Part shown: positions 45,735 to 56,600 of the stretch, one piece after another
Numbering within the stretch: position 1 is the first letter of the stretch
Layout of the letters: every line of letters begins with the position of its first letter
Source: Primulina eburnea
Taxonomy: Eukaryota; Streptophyta; Magnoliopsida; Lamiales; Gesneriaceae
Length of the DNA: 64,000 bases
NCBI RefSeq assembly: GCF_022965805.1
Contig: NC_133104.1
Coordinates: 28,082,069-28,146,068 of the forward strand
Direction of reading: 5' to 3'
The notes under the pieces: model-generated
The model's database searches: none
Seen by the model: the letters and a program-made list of their open reading frames with translations, nothing else
Told to the model about the DNA's origin: nothing
Made by a program: the position numbers and the translations under genes

Positions 45735-46857
45735 AGCAGGCTTGCTCAAGCGTCTTCCTATTCCCAAGTGGAAGTGGGAGAATGTCACCATGGACTTCGT
45801 GACCGGTTTGCCGAAGTCAGTCACAGGATCAAATGCTATCTAGGTGATTGTTGATCGTCTCACCAAATCAGCGCACTTCTTGCCTATCAAGACAACTTTC
45901 ACCATGATTCAGTATGCAGAGTTGTATATTCGAGAGATAGTCAGACTTCATGGTATTCCTGTTTCTATCATGTCTGACCGAGATCCTAGATTCACTTCCG
46001 CATTTTGGAAGAGTTTGCATTCAGCAGTGGGTACGAAGTTGTTGTTTAGCACAACTTTCCACCCTCAGATAGATGGGCAGTCAGAGAGAGTCATCTAGAT
46101 TTTGGAAGATCTTCTCCTTGCTTGTGTCATAGATTTCTCAGGGAATTGGGAGTCGAACTTGCCATTGATAGAGTTCACCTATAACAACAGTTTCCAGTCG
46201 TCTATAGGCATGGCTCCGTTTGAAGCACTGTATGGTCGTAAGTGCAGATCGCGTGTTCATTGGGATGAAGTATGGGAGAGAACAGAGTTGGGTCCAGAGA
46301 TTATTCAGCAAGCTGCCGATGTAGTAGTCAAGATCCGTGATAGGATGAGGACTGCTCAAAGTCGACAGAAGAATTATGCGGATAAGAGGAGGAGAGATTT
46401 AGAGTTTGCCGTGGGCGACCATGTTTTTGTGAAGATAGCACCTATGAAGGGTGTCATGCGATTTGGGAATAAAGGGAAGCTTAGTCCGAGATTCATCAGA
46501 CCATTTGAGATCCTCGACAGGGTTGGGACGTTAGCTTATCGTGTTGCTCTTCCGTCGAATCTGGTCGGAGTACACAATGTGTTCTGCGTCTCTATGCCGA
46601 GGAAGTATATGGCAAATCCTTCGCATGTCTTGAACTTTAAGCCATTGCAGCTTACCCCGAACCTGTCTTATGAAGAGAGACCAGTGTAGATCTTAGACAG
46701 ACAGGAGAAAAAGCTTCGGAACAAGCTGGTTAAGCGAGTGAAAGTCAAACGGCTTAATCATTCAGAGGAGGAAGTTACGTGGGAGTCTGAGCCAGAGATA
46801 AGGAGTCGGTACCCCGAGCTATTCGGTAAGTTTTAATTTCGATGACGAAATTTCTTT

Positions 46858-46871
46858 CAAGGGGGTAGAGT
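46858..46871 (+). promoter_or_regulatory. Tekay polypurine tract
   Basis: CAAGGGGGTAGAGT immediately before the LTR start TGTAGAACCCG. Confidence 0.85.
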
Positions 46872-49842
46872 TGTAGAACCCGTAAATCAGACTACGTATA
46901 AGACATGCATAATTTCTAGTATTTAAATTAAAATGATTTTTATGCATGAGGATTTAAATTCTTTTCTTTAAATTTGGTTATTTTACGTAGTATTTTAGTT
47001 ACTATCTATTCAGTTAAATAAGTGAGGCCGGACTGGAGTTGACTATGAAGATAAAATTTAATATTAAGAAAAAATTCCTAGAATTTATTTAAGATAAATA
47101 ATAAGTTAATTCAAAGTAAAAGAATGTTTAAGGAATTATTTAAGTAATTTGAGGTAAGTAGTAATTAAGTTCATTTAGGTTCACTAATTAATTAATTTAT
47201 TCACTAAAATATTTAATAGGTAGATACAACTCTAAAGATTTAAAATGCATTATTTAAGAAATTTCCTACCCATATTTTAAATGATAAAATCGGCCACCTC
47301 CATTAGGAAATTTAAAAATATTATCAACTCTCCGTCTTTTAATTTCTTTCCTTATTCTTTACATGGTAGATGATTCCATTCACTTTTATTCACCACTAAT
47401 TAAAAATTAAGCAATATCCTCCCGTATATTGTGAGCAAGAAATTGGGCCCCTCATCCCACAATTTATCCCTCAAATCAAATCATATCACATATAATTCCA
47501 TATCTCACAAACTAGAAAGATAGCAAGATTTTTCTCTTCCTTTTATCTTGCAACCTCCCATTTATTTTCCTAGCCTTCCCTCCCTCTCCTTGGTCTCGAA
47601 ATTCAGTAGGTTTTCAGAGAGAAAAATCGTGAGGATCCTAGAAGAAAACAAGAGAGAAAAGCAAGAAGCAAAGCAACTCTGTTTCTTCCACGCCGCGTCG
47701 TCGTAATCGTTTGTTTTTCTTTCAAAAAATATCCAAGGCATGTATATGTTATTCCTTGCTCTTCAATCAAGTCCTATATTTATTTTGAAACATTTCATGT
47801 GCATGATTAAGAAGGCAAAAACCGAAATTTTCAGCAACAAGAACAAGAAAAATTCTGCACAAATTTTTGTTTCTCCTATGCCTTCACGGTTTGGTATGTT
47901 TTTGTTGTTTCAGTGTTGGTTCGATTTCCAGGGGCTCAAGGCTACTTATGGTCATGTTATGGGGTGTGTTAGGAAGGTTTTAATTCATTGGTTGCATGCC
48001 ATTCACCCTAGCAAAACCGAATTGGGACAGCAACTCGTCCATGGTGCATTTTTGAGTCGCGATTTCTGGTATTTGGGTTTTCCAGGTTGTGGTTCGGATC
48101 TTGGTTGGCCTTTGGGCTTGTAACGTGGTCTCAGCACTTCCTTGACATATCTAAGACATGTTCAAGTCAGCCTTTCATGGCTTGGTTGTGGTTCCTATCA
48201 GTTTTTAAAACAAACAAGAACAGCGCCACATCGATTTTCAATTTCTGAAATTTTCTGCACAAGTTGGTTTTCGGTTTTGAGGATGGAATGAATCTTGTTT
48301 GGCTTTTTAGCCATTAGCCATGGTTCTACAATACCTCATGATGTCTAGATCATGCTATGGTCATTCAAATGGCCACTGGAAGGATGCATGACAGCAAGAA
48401 AATTGCAATACCCCACGCGTGCCATATGCGCTCTCGAGTGAAGTGTGTGTTGTCAAAGGGGTTGGATTGAATTGTGGCTGGCCTATGGCCCTTAGCCATG
48501 GTTCAAGCCATACCTTAGGATGTTGGGAAGAGGCTTTGGTTGGTGGTTGAAGCCTCAATGGCCAATAGCATCGAAAACGAAGCAAGGAAACGCAAGCAAT
48601 GCTGCTGTAATTTTGGACAGCAACTTGGTGCTTCGGTTCAGAGGCTCGTTTGAGTTTTCGGTTGGCTTTTAGCCTATGGCCTTGGACTGGACAGTACCTC
48701 ATCAAGTTAGGAAGGTCATGTCTTTGGCTGTTCGGGATTCAGTTAAGTTTAGAGGTCGGACGAGAATTTACGGTGCAATGTGCCAAAATGACTTTCGAAA
48801 TAGCGTTTCTTGTTTTCGGCCTCCATTCACCAAATTTCGACTTGCACAAATTTCGGAGCTTTATTTAATCATTTTAGGTGTATTTTAATCATGACTAAAT
48901 GATGGTTCGGGTTGGTACGAAGTCATGATTAGAAATTTAGTTGTTGGTCTAGTTGGCCCGTTTTTGGGTTCAATGACTAAGTTATTTTCAAGGAAAAATC
49001 ATTTGCATATTTTTCATATAAAAATTAGGTCGCAGCGAGCCTGAGAACAATCCAACCCATTCGGTAAAATAATACAAGATTTTTAATTATATTACGTGCA
49101 TAAAAATATAAAATGGTCTTTTTTGAGATATATGCGATATTGCTTGTGGCCACTTCACGTTCATCGGATTGCAGCTTATCATGGGATTATTACTTCATCC
49201 AGTGTTCACTGACCGGTTCATGTTCATGTATTGGTAGATCTCTACCGCCCAGTATACTGTGGTTTAGTCTGATCAGACGATTCATTTCACGTTATGGGCC
49301 ACTTGCGTAGAACATATTCTCAACAAAAAACTATTATATGCTATTTCATGACAGGGCTCTATCGAGCAAACATTTCACTTACGATTTTCAGTTTAGTTAT
49401 GTACTTATTTATAATTAAACATGACAAGATATTTTCACGTTACGCCAGACTCATGATATTTCTACTTTGTATGCGATTTTATTATAATTACTTGTTATTT
49501 AAGATATATACATGTTGAGTCTTTATACTCGATAGACTTAATTGTTGTAGGTACTGATGAGGTCGGGACTGCGGGCGGGGACCAGTGAGCCATCTTGGGT
49601 CGGCAGTGTATACGAACCCGAGGACCTCATGCTTCAGTTCATTTACTATTTTTATGATCAAACATTTTTATCGCGATTGCTTATTTTAAATTTGTTGTTT
49701 CAAAACAGACATTTACTTCCGCTGCTATGTTGAACATTAAATCTTTTATCTGTTTAATTTATGAATGAGGCATATTACTTATTTTAAAAGAAAATTTTAA
49801 ATTTTTCCGTAATTTTTCAAATACGAATTTCGGGCCTCTACA
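46872..49842 (+). repeat. Tekay-like 3' LTR
   Basis: 2971 bp, TGTAGAACCCG...GGGCCTCTACA. It holds an open frame from the conserved ATG at 47740 to 48123 (127 codons, Phe-rich, no recognisable domain). In the other LTR copies the ATG is kept but the frame is broken, so I do not call it a gene. The flank after 49842 is the 78-bp tandem repeat, with no target duplication matching the left side of copy B. Confidence 0.88.
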
Positions 49843-50106
49843 AAATCATTGGTAAACCCAAGGAATCCAAGGTTTAATTATTGAAAAGGTGGTGTGGAGC
49901 TCAGGCTTGGTTCGAGCAAGGATTTATTGGTAACCCCAAGATCTCCAAAGTTTAATTGTAGAAAAGGTTGTGTGGAGCTCAAACTTTGTACAAGCTAGGT
50001 ATCCTTGGTAACCCCAAGGGCTCCAAGGTTTAATTGCTGAAGAGGTGGTGGAGAGTCTAGGCTTGGTCTGAACTATGAGTCCTTGGTAATGCCAAGATCT
50101 CCAAAA
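49843..50106. repeat. Roughly 78-bp tandem repeat, right block
   Basis: Three and a half diverged copies of the unit seen at 6102-6300 (TTGGTAACCCCAAG, CTCCAAGGTTTAATT, GTGTGGAGCTCAGGCTTGG). The block starts abruptly at the Tekay LTR end. Confidence 0.78.
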
Positions 50107-50795
50107 TTTAGGGAAATCTCTTTGTTTGATTGCACTTTTCCTAGTGCATTCAGTTTGTTCACGACGTTACTCTTTCATCAAATTCACTCTTTGATTCTCC
50201 GGCTTTCATCTTCATGTTTTCAAACTTCTGAACAACAACTGAAAGTTTCTTTTCCTTGGCCTGCTCATTTCTTTCACAAAACTGAATCAGTTTTCCCCAA
50301 ATTTCCTTAGTTGATTTACACATTTAAATTTTGCTGAATATGTTTTTATCCAGTGTTTTGTACAAGATATCCTTGGCCTGCTCATTTCTTTCACACAATT
50401 AATCAGTTCTTCCCAAATTTCCTTAGCTGATTTACACATTTAAATTTTGCTGAATGTGTTTTTATCTAGTTTCTTGTACAAGATATCCTTGGAAATATTG
50501 TCCAAGTTAACCTTTATTTTTCTTCTGAAATCCACTCACCTCATGTCATTTCTATACGATGTGGTGCTCCGTCAGTAAAATCAACAACTATGTTGGCTTT
50601 CATAATATTCATGGGTCCGCCAGTTATGACGTACTACATGTCATCGTCCTAAGCAGCTAAATGAGCTTGCATTCTGAACTTCCAATAGTCAAACTCTTAT
50701 CTGGAGAACATGAGAATTTTGTTTGAATGACGACATTATTATCAATTTGAGCACGTGAGAGTATTCAAGACAAGATTAACCTCTCTGATACCACT
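50107..50795 (-). pseudogene. Second Sirevirus Gag fragment
   Basis: The minus strand is recognisably the N-terminal half of a Sirevirus Gag like that at 14680-16731: compare the run from the TTTCAAACTTCTG region (about 50217) with 16283, through to the primer site. It is full of stops and contains a local tandem duplication of 117 bp (50254-50370 and 50371-50488). A primer-binding site on the minus strand (TGGTATCAGAGA, 50782-50793) precedes an LTR end. Much older than the other Sirevirus copy. Confidence 0.78.
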
Positions 50796-50972
50796 TGAGA
50801 AGATTGGTTAATACAGTTAGGATGTTTAGAAGGGGGTGTTAAATAAAAACTCGGGCTTTTTGAAATCTTTTGTATATGAATCAGTCTTTTATTTGACAGA
50901 TCCTGAAATCATGTTTGTCAATATAAATCAGTCAACTGATGATAGTTAGGAGTTAGACTGAAATACGGATTG
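50796..50972 (-). repeat. Sirevirus-like LTR end fragment
   Basis: Starts TGAGAAGATTGG beside the primer site, with the GGGGG run and AATAAAAACTC context typical of this LTR type. It is cut off at about 50972 by the next fragment. Only about 177 bp remain. Confidence 0.6.
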
Positions 50973-51073
50973 TGTAAGGTCCAAAATTAAGACGACGTAA
51001 TCCAACTGCATGGAAATCTAGGAGATATGTAAAATAGTTAATTAATTTATTTTAATTTCTAAATTGATTATGT
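50973..51073 (+). repeat. Short gypsy-type LTR start fragment
   Basis: TGTAAGGTCC followed by AT-rich sequence, resembling the start of a chromovirus LTR, interrupted after 100 bases by the copia LTR at 51074. Weak call. Confidence 0.4.
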
Positions 51074-53271
51074 TGAAAGGGGTCGTTTAAGGTGCCCGAA
51101 AGCGCAACGGAAGTTTCAAAATTTTTATTTAGCAAAAACCGAGCACCTCAACAACTATAGTGTGTAGCAAATACATAAAAACACATATGACATTCATAGG
51201 GTGTTCTAGAAAACTACCTATCAATCTCATGAGATTGATGATGGCTCCAACCAAGTTGTAAAAACTTGGCTCTTGATAGGTAAACTAGTCTACAAGCCTC
51301 CAAGAGCACACCTTGCTCAAAATAAGGTCCACCACCAACAAGCTAGTTCCTTTCTAATTTTGCGCTAGAAATATTAGAGGATTTTTCTTTGAGAAGTATT
51401 TTCTTTCCTCAACAATTGAAGAAGAAATTTTGGAGAATTTTGGTGTGTAAATTTCGGCCAAGGGGTTGTGGGAGAGAAGGGATGAAGACTTTTCTTTGTT
51501 GTGGAAAAAGTTGAAGCAAAAAGTTGCATGTGCATGTCATGCCATTAACTCAAAAGTTACCTCTAACCCTTCACCTCCCAAGCATGCAATTCTATTTGGG
51601 CCTGTAACAATTACAAGGCCCATTGAATTTTATTTAAATGTCTCAAAAACATTTGAGTCCATTTAAACTTTACTTGATTTTACTCAAGCCCACTAGTTTA
51701 ATAATTATTTCTAATTGGACTCTACAAGACCCAATGTTATTTAATTAATTCAACAATTGGATTAATTTAATTATTTGGACTCTACTAGGTCCACTAGTGT
51801 TTAATTAATTCAACACTTGAATTAATTTAATTTAGTCAATAATAATGTTTATGAAAATCACAATTTTTCAAATACATTATTTGTTTGGCCAACTTTTAAT
51901 TTAGGAACACTTCTTCAAATTAAAAGTTACATTCTCCTTATCGAAGTCAATCTTCTATTTTTCATTTATGTTTATAAATTCCTTTATAAGTCGTTCATCA
52001 CATTGAACTATTTTACTTCTCAACGGGTCTAGAAAGTTAGCACTTGTGTGGCCCTCAATGGTTCATTGATACAACTAGCCGTGGGTTCACATCTCCATGT
52101 GATTCGGGACTAAACATGTCCTTATATGAGCATACCCCAATTGCTCCATTCTTACTTATCAACTCTTTGATAATAAGAACATCAGAACTCAAGTCTGACA
52201 ATACCCAACCAATCATGTTAAACGCCTAGCAGCATCGCTTACATGATTCCATAGGTATCAAATGATAGTGCCTGCAAAAAAAACCATTCAATTATGGTTA
52301 GCGTACAGTACGGTCCCTTCAACTCATATTCCCGACCGATTCGACAACTATTGTTATATCGAGAGCTGTCAAAGAATCGACACTATGTGTCATGTCATAG
52401 TTGCATCGATGGTGTAATCTATGAAACTCCTTTCATATTTACCACCATACTTTGATAAGAGATTTCATACTACATATACATGAGATCACATAGGATATCC
52501 GTACCCGAAGGTAAGCGGTGAATCCCTGACTACAATGCATCGAATCCTATATGTTTCGACAAAACACCCAACCTTGCCACCTGATGACCCCATGAGAGTC
52601 GATAAAGAAGTCAAAGTGCAATGTTAGTATATAGAGTCTCACTGTTGTCCTGGGTCATAAGGACTAATGGTGTACAACCATAAACTAGGACGTTTCCACT
52701 CGATAAGTGAGAACCAATTGGAAAGTCTTTTATAGAGGGTTGTTCAGTGCACTCTACAAGGAGCACCTATCTGCATGATCGGACATCACAATGTCCCCTA
52801 TCAATGAAACATGGTACTCACATCGCAGATACTAGTCTCGAACTGGAGCGGCCTATATCCTTCTGAGAGGCGGCTGAATCGACTAGGAACTGTTTAGAAT
52901 ATACAGTATTGCAAATATGAGTTTCATGATACTCATCATATGAGCATCTCATATTCTTTCTACTATTTTTATATTCAAGGACTTTGTCTATTCAACTAGT
53001 TTGGGTATACAGATAAAGATGTACCAAAACAATAATTTGAAAATTATTAAAATAAAGATTGTTTGTGTTGGGTGCAATAATTGTCCTTACTTGGTAGAGC
53101 GATCGAACCGTGGTGCTTGAGCTACTGTGCGGTTTAAAAGATTTGAGTTGCACCATTACTACTAGCTATATCTTTTGGTAAAACGGCAAGCGCTCGGTCC
53201 TATTGTTTATACATAGAGTTTAAACATGAACCCTTGGCCAACACTTGGCTCGACGGGCACCTACTCTAACA
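51074..53271 (-). repeat. Copia LTR (Angela/Tork-like), element i
   Basis: 2198 bp. On the minus strand it opens TGTTAGAGTAGGTGCCCG and closes CCCCTTTCA. It matches 59544-61564 along its length, except for about 180 extra bases at 53050-53230. A purine-rich tract (minus-strand GTAGGAGAT) precedes it at 53272-53282. Plus-strand open frames inside it are not genes. Confidence 0.82.
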
Positions 53272-53669
53272 ATCTCCTACTTTCCCTAGAGCCAACCTAC
53301 CATAGATTCGCGATGCTTCTCAAATAATGGTCCAGGTAAAGGCTTAGTTAGCGGATCAGCAACATTATCTGCGGAGCCGACTTTGTCAATCGAAACTTCT
53401 CCTCTTTCCACAATCTCTCGGAGGATGTGGTACTTTCTCAATACATGTTTGGACTTCTGATCAAACCTTGGCTCCTTTGCTTGAGCAATGGCTCCCGTGT
53501 TGTCAAAAAACACCGGGACAGGAGCAACTCCATTAGGAATGACGCCAATTCTTGGACGAAATACCTTATCCAAATAGCCTCCTTTGCCGCAGCTGATGCA
53601 GCAATGTATTCTGCCTCAGTAGTGGAATCCGCTGTACTGTCTTGCTTGGAACTCTTCCAGGAGACAGCA
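53272..53669 (-). pseudogene. Copia element i RNase H C-terminus, cut by Tekay insertion
   Basis: The 95-codon frame (53573-53286) carries FDNTGAIAQAKEP, SKHVLRKYHILREIVERG and DNVADPLTKPLPGP, the end of a copia RNase H. Further upstream sequence (to 53669) encodes the STTEAEY region in another frame. At 53670 it is cut by the TGTAGAACCC start of a Tekay LTR; the remaining pol is not in the window. CAGCA (53665-53669) is the presumptive left target duplication. Confidence 0.85.
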
Positions 53670-56600
53670 TGTAGAACCCGTTAAATCAGACTACGTATAA
53701 GCCATGCATAATTACTAATATTTAAATTAAAAATGATTTTTTTATTATTTAAGGCATTTTAAAGTTGTTTTTATTTATTTTACACAGTAGTTTAGTTTTA
53801 TTTTTCCAGATAAATAAGCGAGACCGGACAGGAGTTGGAGTATTGAGATAAAAATTTAATGATAAGAAAATATTCCTAGGATTTATTTAAGATAAAAAAT
53901 AATTTATTTTAATGAAAAAATATGTTTAGGGATTTAATTAATTAATTGGAGTTAAGTAGTAAATAAGTTCTTTTAGGTTCAATAATTAATTAAAAACCTA
54001 AATTAAAATATGTGATTAATTGAGATAAGTTAATCTAGGCTTATTTTTTAAGAAATTGTAACTTAACATGTCAGTAAATTTAATTTAAGAATTAGCCATG
54101 CATGCAAGATAATTACTATCCTAAACTAGTTAATTATTTAATTTACTAAAATACTTAATGGGTAGATAAACTTTAAAGATTTAAAATTCAATATTTAACC
54201 AATATTTTCCTCCATTTTATATCAAGAATTCGGCCATCAAATTAAAAGATTTAAAAAGTTTGACAACTCTCCATTTTTATTTTTTTCCTTGTCCATTCTT
54301 GGTAGATAACCCCTTCATTTTTTTCATCACCAATAATTATTGAATTAAGCAATATTCCACCCCATTTTAAAAGTAGATTTCGGCCACCTCCTTGATAGGA
54401 TTTAAAATATTTGGCAACTCTCCATCTTTAATTCATTTCCTTATCTTTTCTTGGGAGATAATTCCATCACATTTTGTGGGGCCCCGAGTCCGATATCTAA
54501 TACTAATAATTTTAAATGTATCAAACCAAACGATTTAGTAAATGCATAATTTCTGGTTCACAATCCACATAAACAACGTCAAAATAATTTAAAGGTTTTC
54601 AACATGTCAAACCGAAGTAGTGAACCAGAATAATCCAAACATCAACAAATAGCTCCTAAGACCCGAGAATCCCACTCTAACTCGTATCTCCTCGCCTGGA
54701 ACTGGACTCTGGCATCCCAAGCCTCGCCTCGCCTCACCTACCGTCAAGCACATGAAAACAAGAGGTAGCCGACAAGCCGGTGAGTACAAACCCATTATGA
54801 TACAATCAATAACATATGAGAATTAAAATTTCACATAGTTCATATAAATTCATAAAGATGCAATATAATGCAATGCATGATCAGAAGCTGTGGGCTATCA
54901 ATAAATCTCAAGATCAAGTGAATCATCTGGTCATAGGGTACCCAAGGGAATTGAATCACCCAGCAACATCCACCGACTCAACCGCTCGGGGTAGAGTGCT
55001 GTGTTCTACAATCCCAGGACTATGGTGCGCCTACAGAGAGTGTTCAGGCCATAGCAGCGACCTCCGCATACACTATGCCAACTCAACTATAGCCCCATAC
55101 GTCCAACAAATCAGTATATCAAGGCGACCTCCGCCATATCAAATCTGAATCAAAAAGTGGCTCAATATGCAATGCAATGATGCATTTCAATCTCATCAAG
55201 TCAATATCATGATAAGCTCATCTCAAAAGATCAATCATCAACAAATGAAAAATAATTCATCAAGCCATCGAATTTTCAATTTAAAATAAAAATGATACTT
55301 TTACCTCGTATGTTACCGACCGTAACATACCTTTCAAATATTACCAAAGGAAGATCGAAATGTGTAGGTGAGAAGTCTTGAACCTTTGAATTCTACTATA
55401 ACTCAAGAACTCGGATCATTTATCAAAACATAGCAATTTCTTTACAAAATTCATAATCAATTCAATATGGCTTCAAATCAATATCCGCAAATTAGATATT
55501 CAAGAAAACTCAAATTCCAACAATTGTGTAAAGAAGTAATCCGTATCATTTCTTAACCGTAATATGCCATAAAACATTCATTGAATCATTTTGTCAAACA
55601 TGTGGCGTGCGTGCTAAAGAGTTAGCTCCTTTACTTCTCCCTTGGCTTCAATTCCATTTTAAATTCAAACCAACACAATTTCAACATCTCAAATATCAAC
55701 ACAAACATCAATTCTAAACTTCATCCCATTTCCAAACTTGAATAAAAATATAACATACTTACACCATCTTGAAGATCTTGGAGAGAGGATCACAAATCTA
55801 ACTTCATTTCATAATTTCCTTGAACAAATCTCCCATAGATTGAAGAAGAAATTAGAAGATGAAAGGAAAAATGAAGAACCCTAGCTCTAAACCGATGGAG
55901 TAGGAAAAAGGGAAGAGAAAATGATACAAAAATCATTCCCCAATCAAATATATAGCATCCAAACCCCAAAACACGTTTTTGAGTACGCTTCTGGGCGCCA
56001 TAGCGCGAGATTTGGTGCAGGGGCGCGCACCATACTGCCCATTACACAAAATTTCAGCAACCCGCGCGCTAGGGCGCCAGATCCTGCGCGTTGGCGCGCG
56101 GTATTCTGCCCAAAACTCATTTTTAACTTCAGAATTTGCGAAAGTGGTAAACTACAAAGTTGTAGCTCTATGTCTTTTCTTGCAGCTCCCCAAATTTCAG
56201 GTCATTTGGAGGTCTGAGTAAAACGTTATGCCCATTCTCCCAACATGTGTCATTGTAGGAACGACGATACGCACGACACACTTCAGGGCGCTTTTGGCTC
56301 GTCTTCCCTAATGATTTGACCGAAACTCAAAATAACAAAGTTATAGCCTTATGTCTTATCTTTCTAATGAAAAAGGCCTCACATCAATTGGATCAATATA
56401 CAAAACATTATGCTAAAAGCCACAACTATTGTCACATTTTTCATACCGTTTCTGCACGTCAATTACCTATTTAGCTCAACTTCAACCTTTGATTCCACCC
56501 ATCCATGATCTATTCAATTCTATAACATTCATTACCATTCATACCATATCGTAAAGCCAAGAACCATCACAACTACTGCCATATTTTATCAAAATTCGGG

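Larger units (their letters stand above)
43166..46835 (+). pseudogene. Tekay copy B Pol: post-RNase H, integrase and chromodomain-like end
   Basis: From 43166 the frame reads [10 protein letters not shown] and then the integrase zinc finger ([26 protein letters not shown]). It is interrupted by a solo LTR at 43620-45734 and resumes at 45740 (KWKWENVTMDFVTGLP). The integrase core continues with [25 protein letters not shown] and [11 protein letters not shown], so all three catalytic acids are present. TAG or other stops occur at 43517, 45841, 46096 and 46687. The end (about 46690-46830) reads ILDRQEKKLRN and EEVTWESE, matching the reduced chromodomain of Tekay/Del elements. It ends naturally at a TAA in GKF-stop. 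Confidence 0.85.

Noticed and set aside
39683..49842. Target-site duplication for Tekay copy B
   Set aside because: The flanks differ (TCTTT on the left, AAATC on the right), so none can be claimed.
51466..51666. Plus-strand 66-codon frame in copia LTR i, and the similar one at 59865-60128
   Set aside because: Frames are not conserved between the two LTR copies.
53050..53230. tRNA gene or SINE with A- and B-box-like words
   Set aside because: The boxes are too close together, there is no cloverleaf or TSD, and the segment is more simply an indel between the two copia LTRs.
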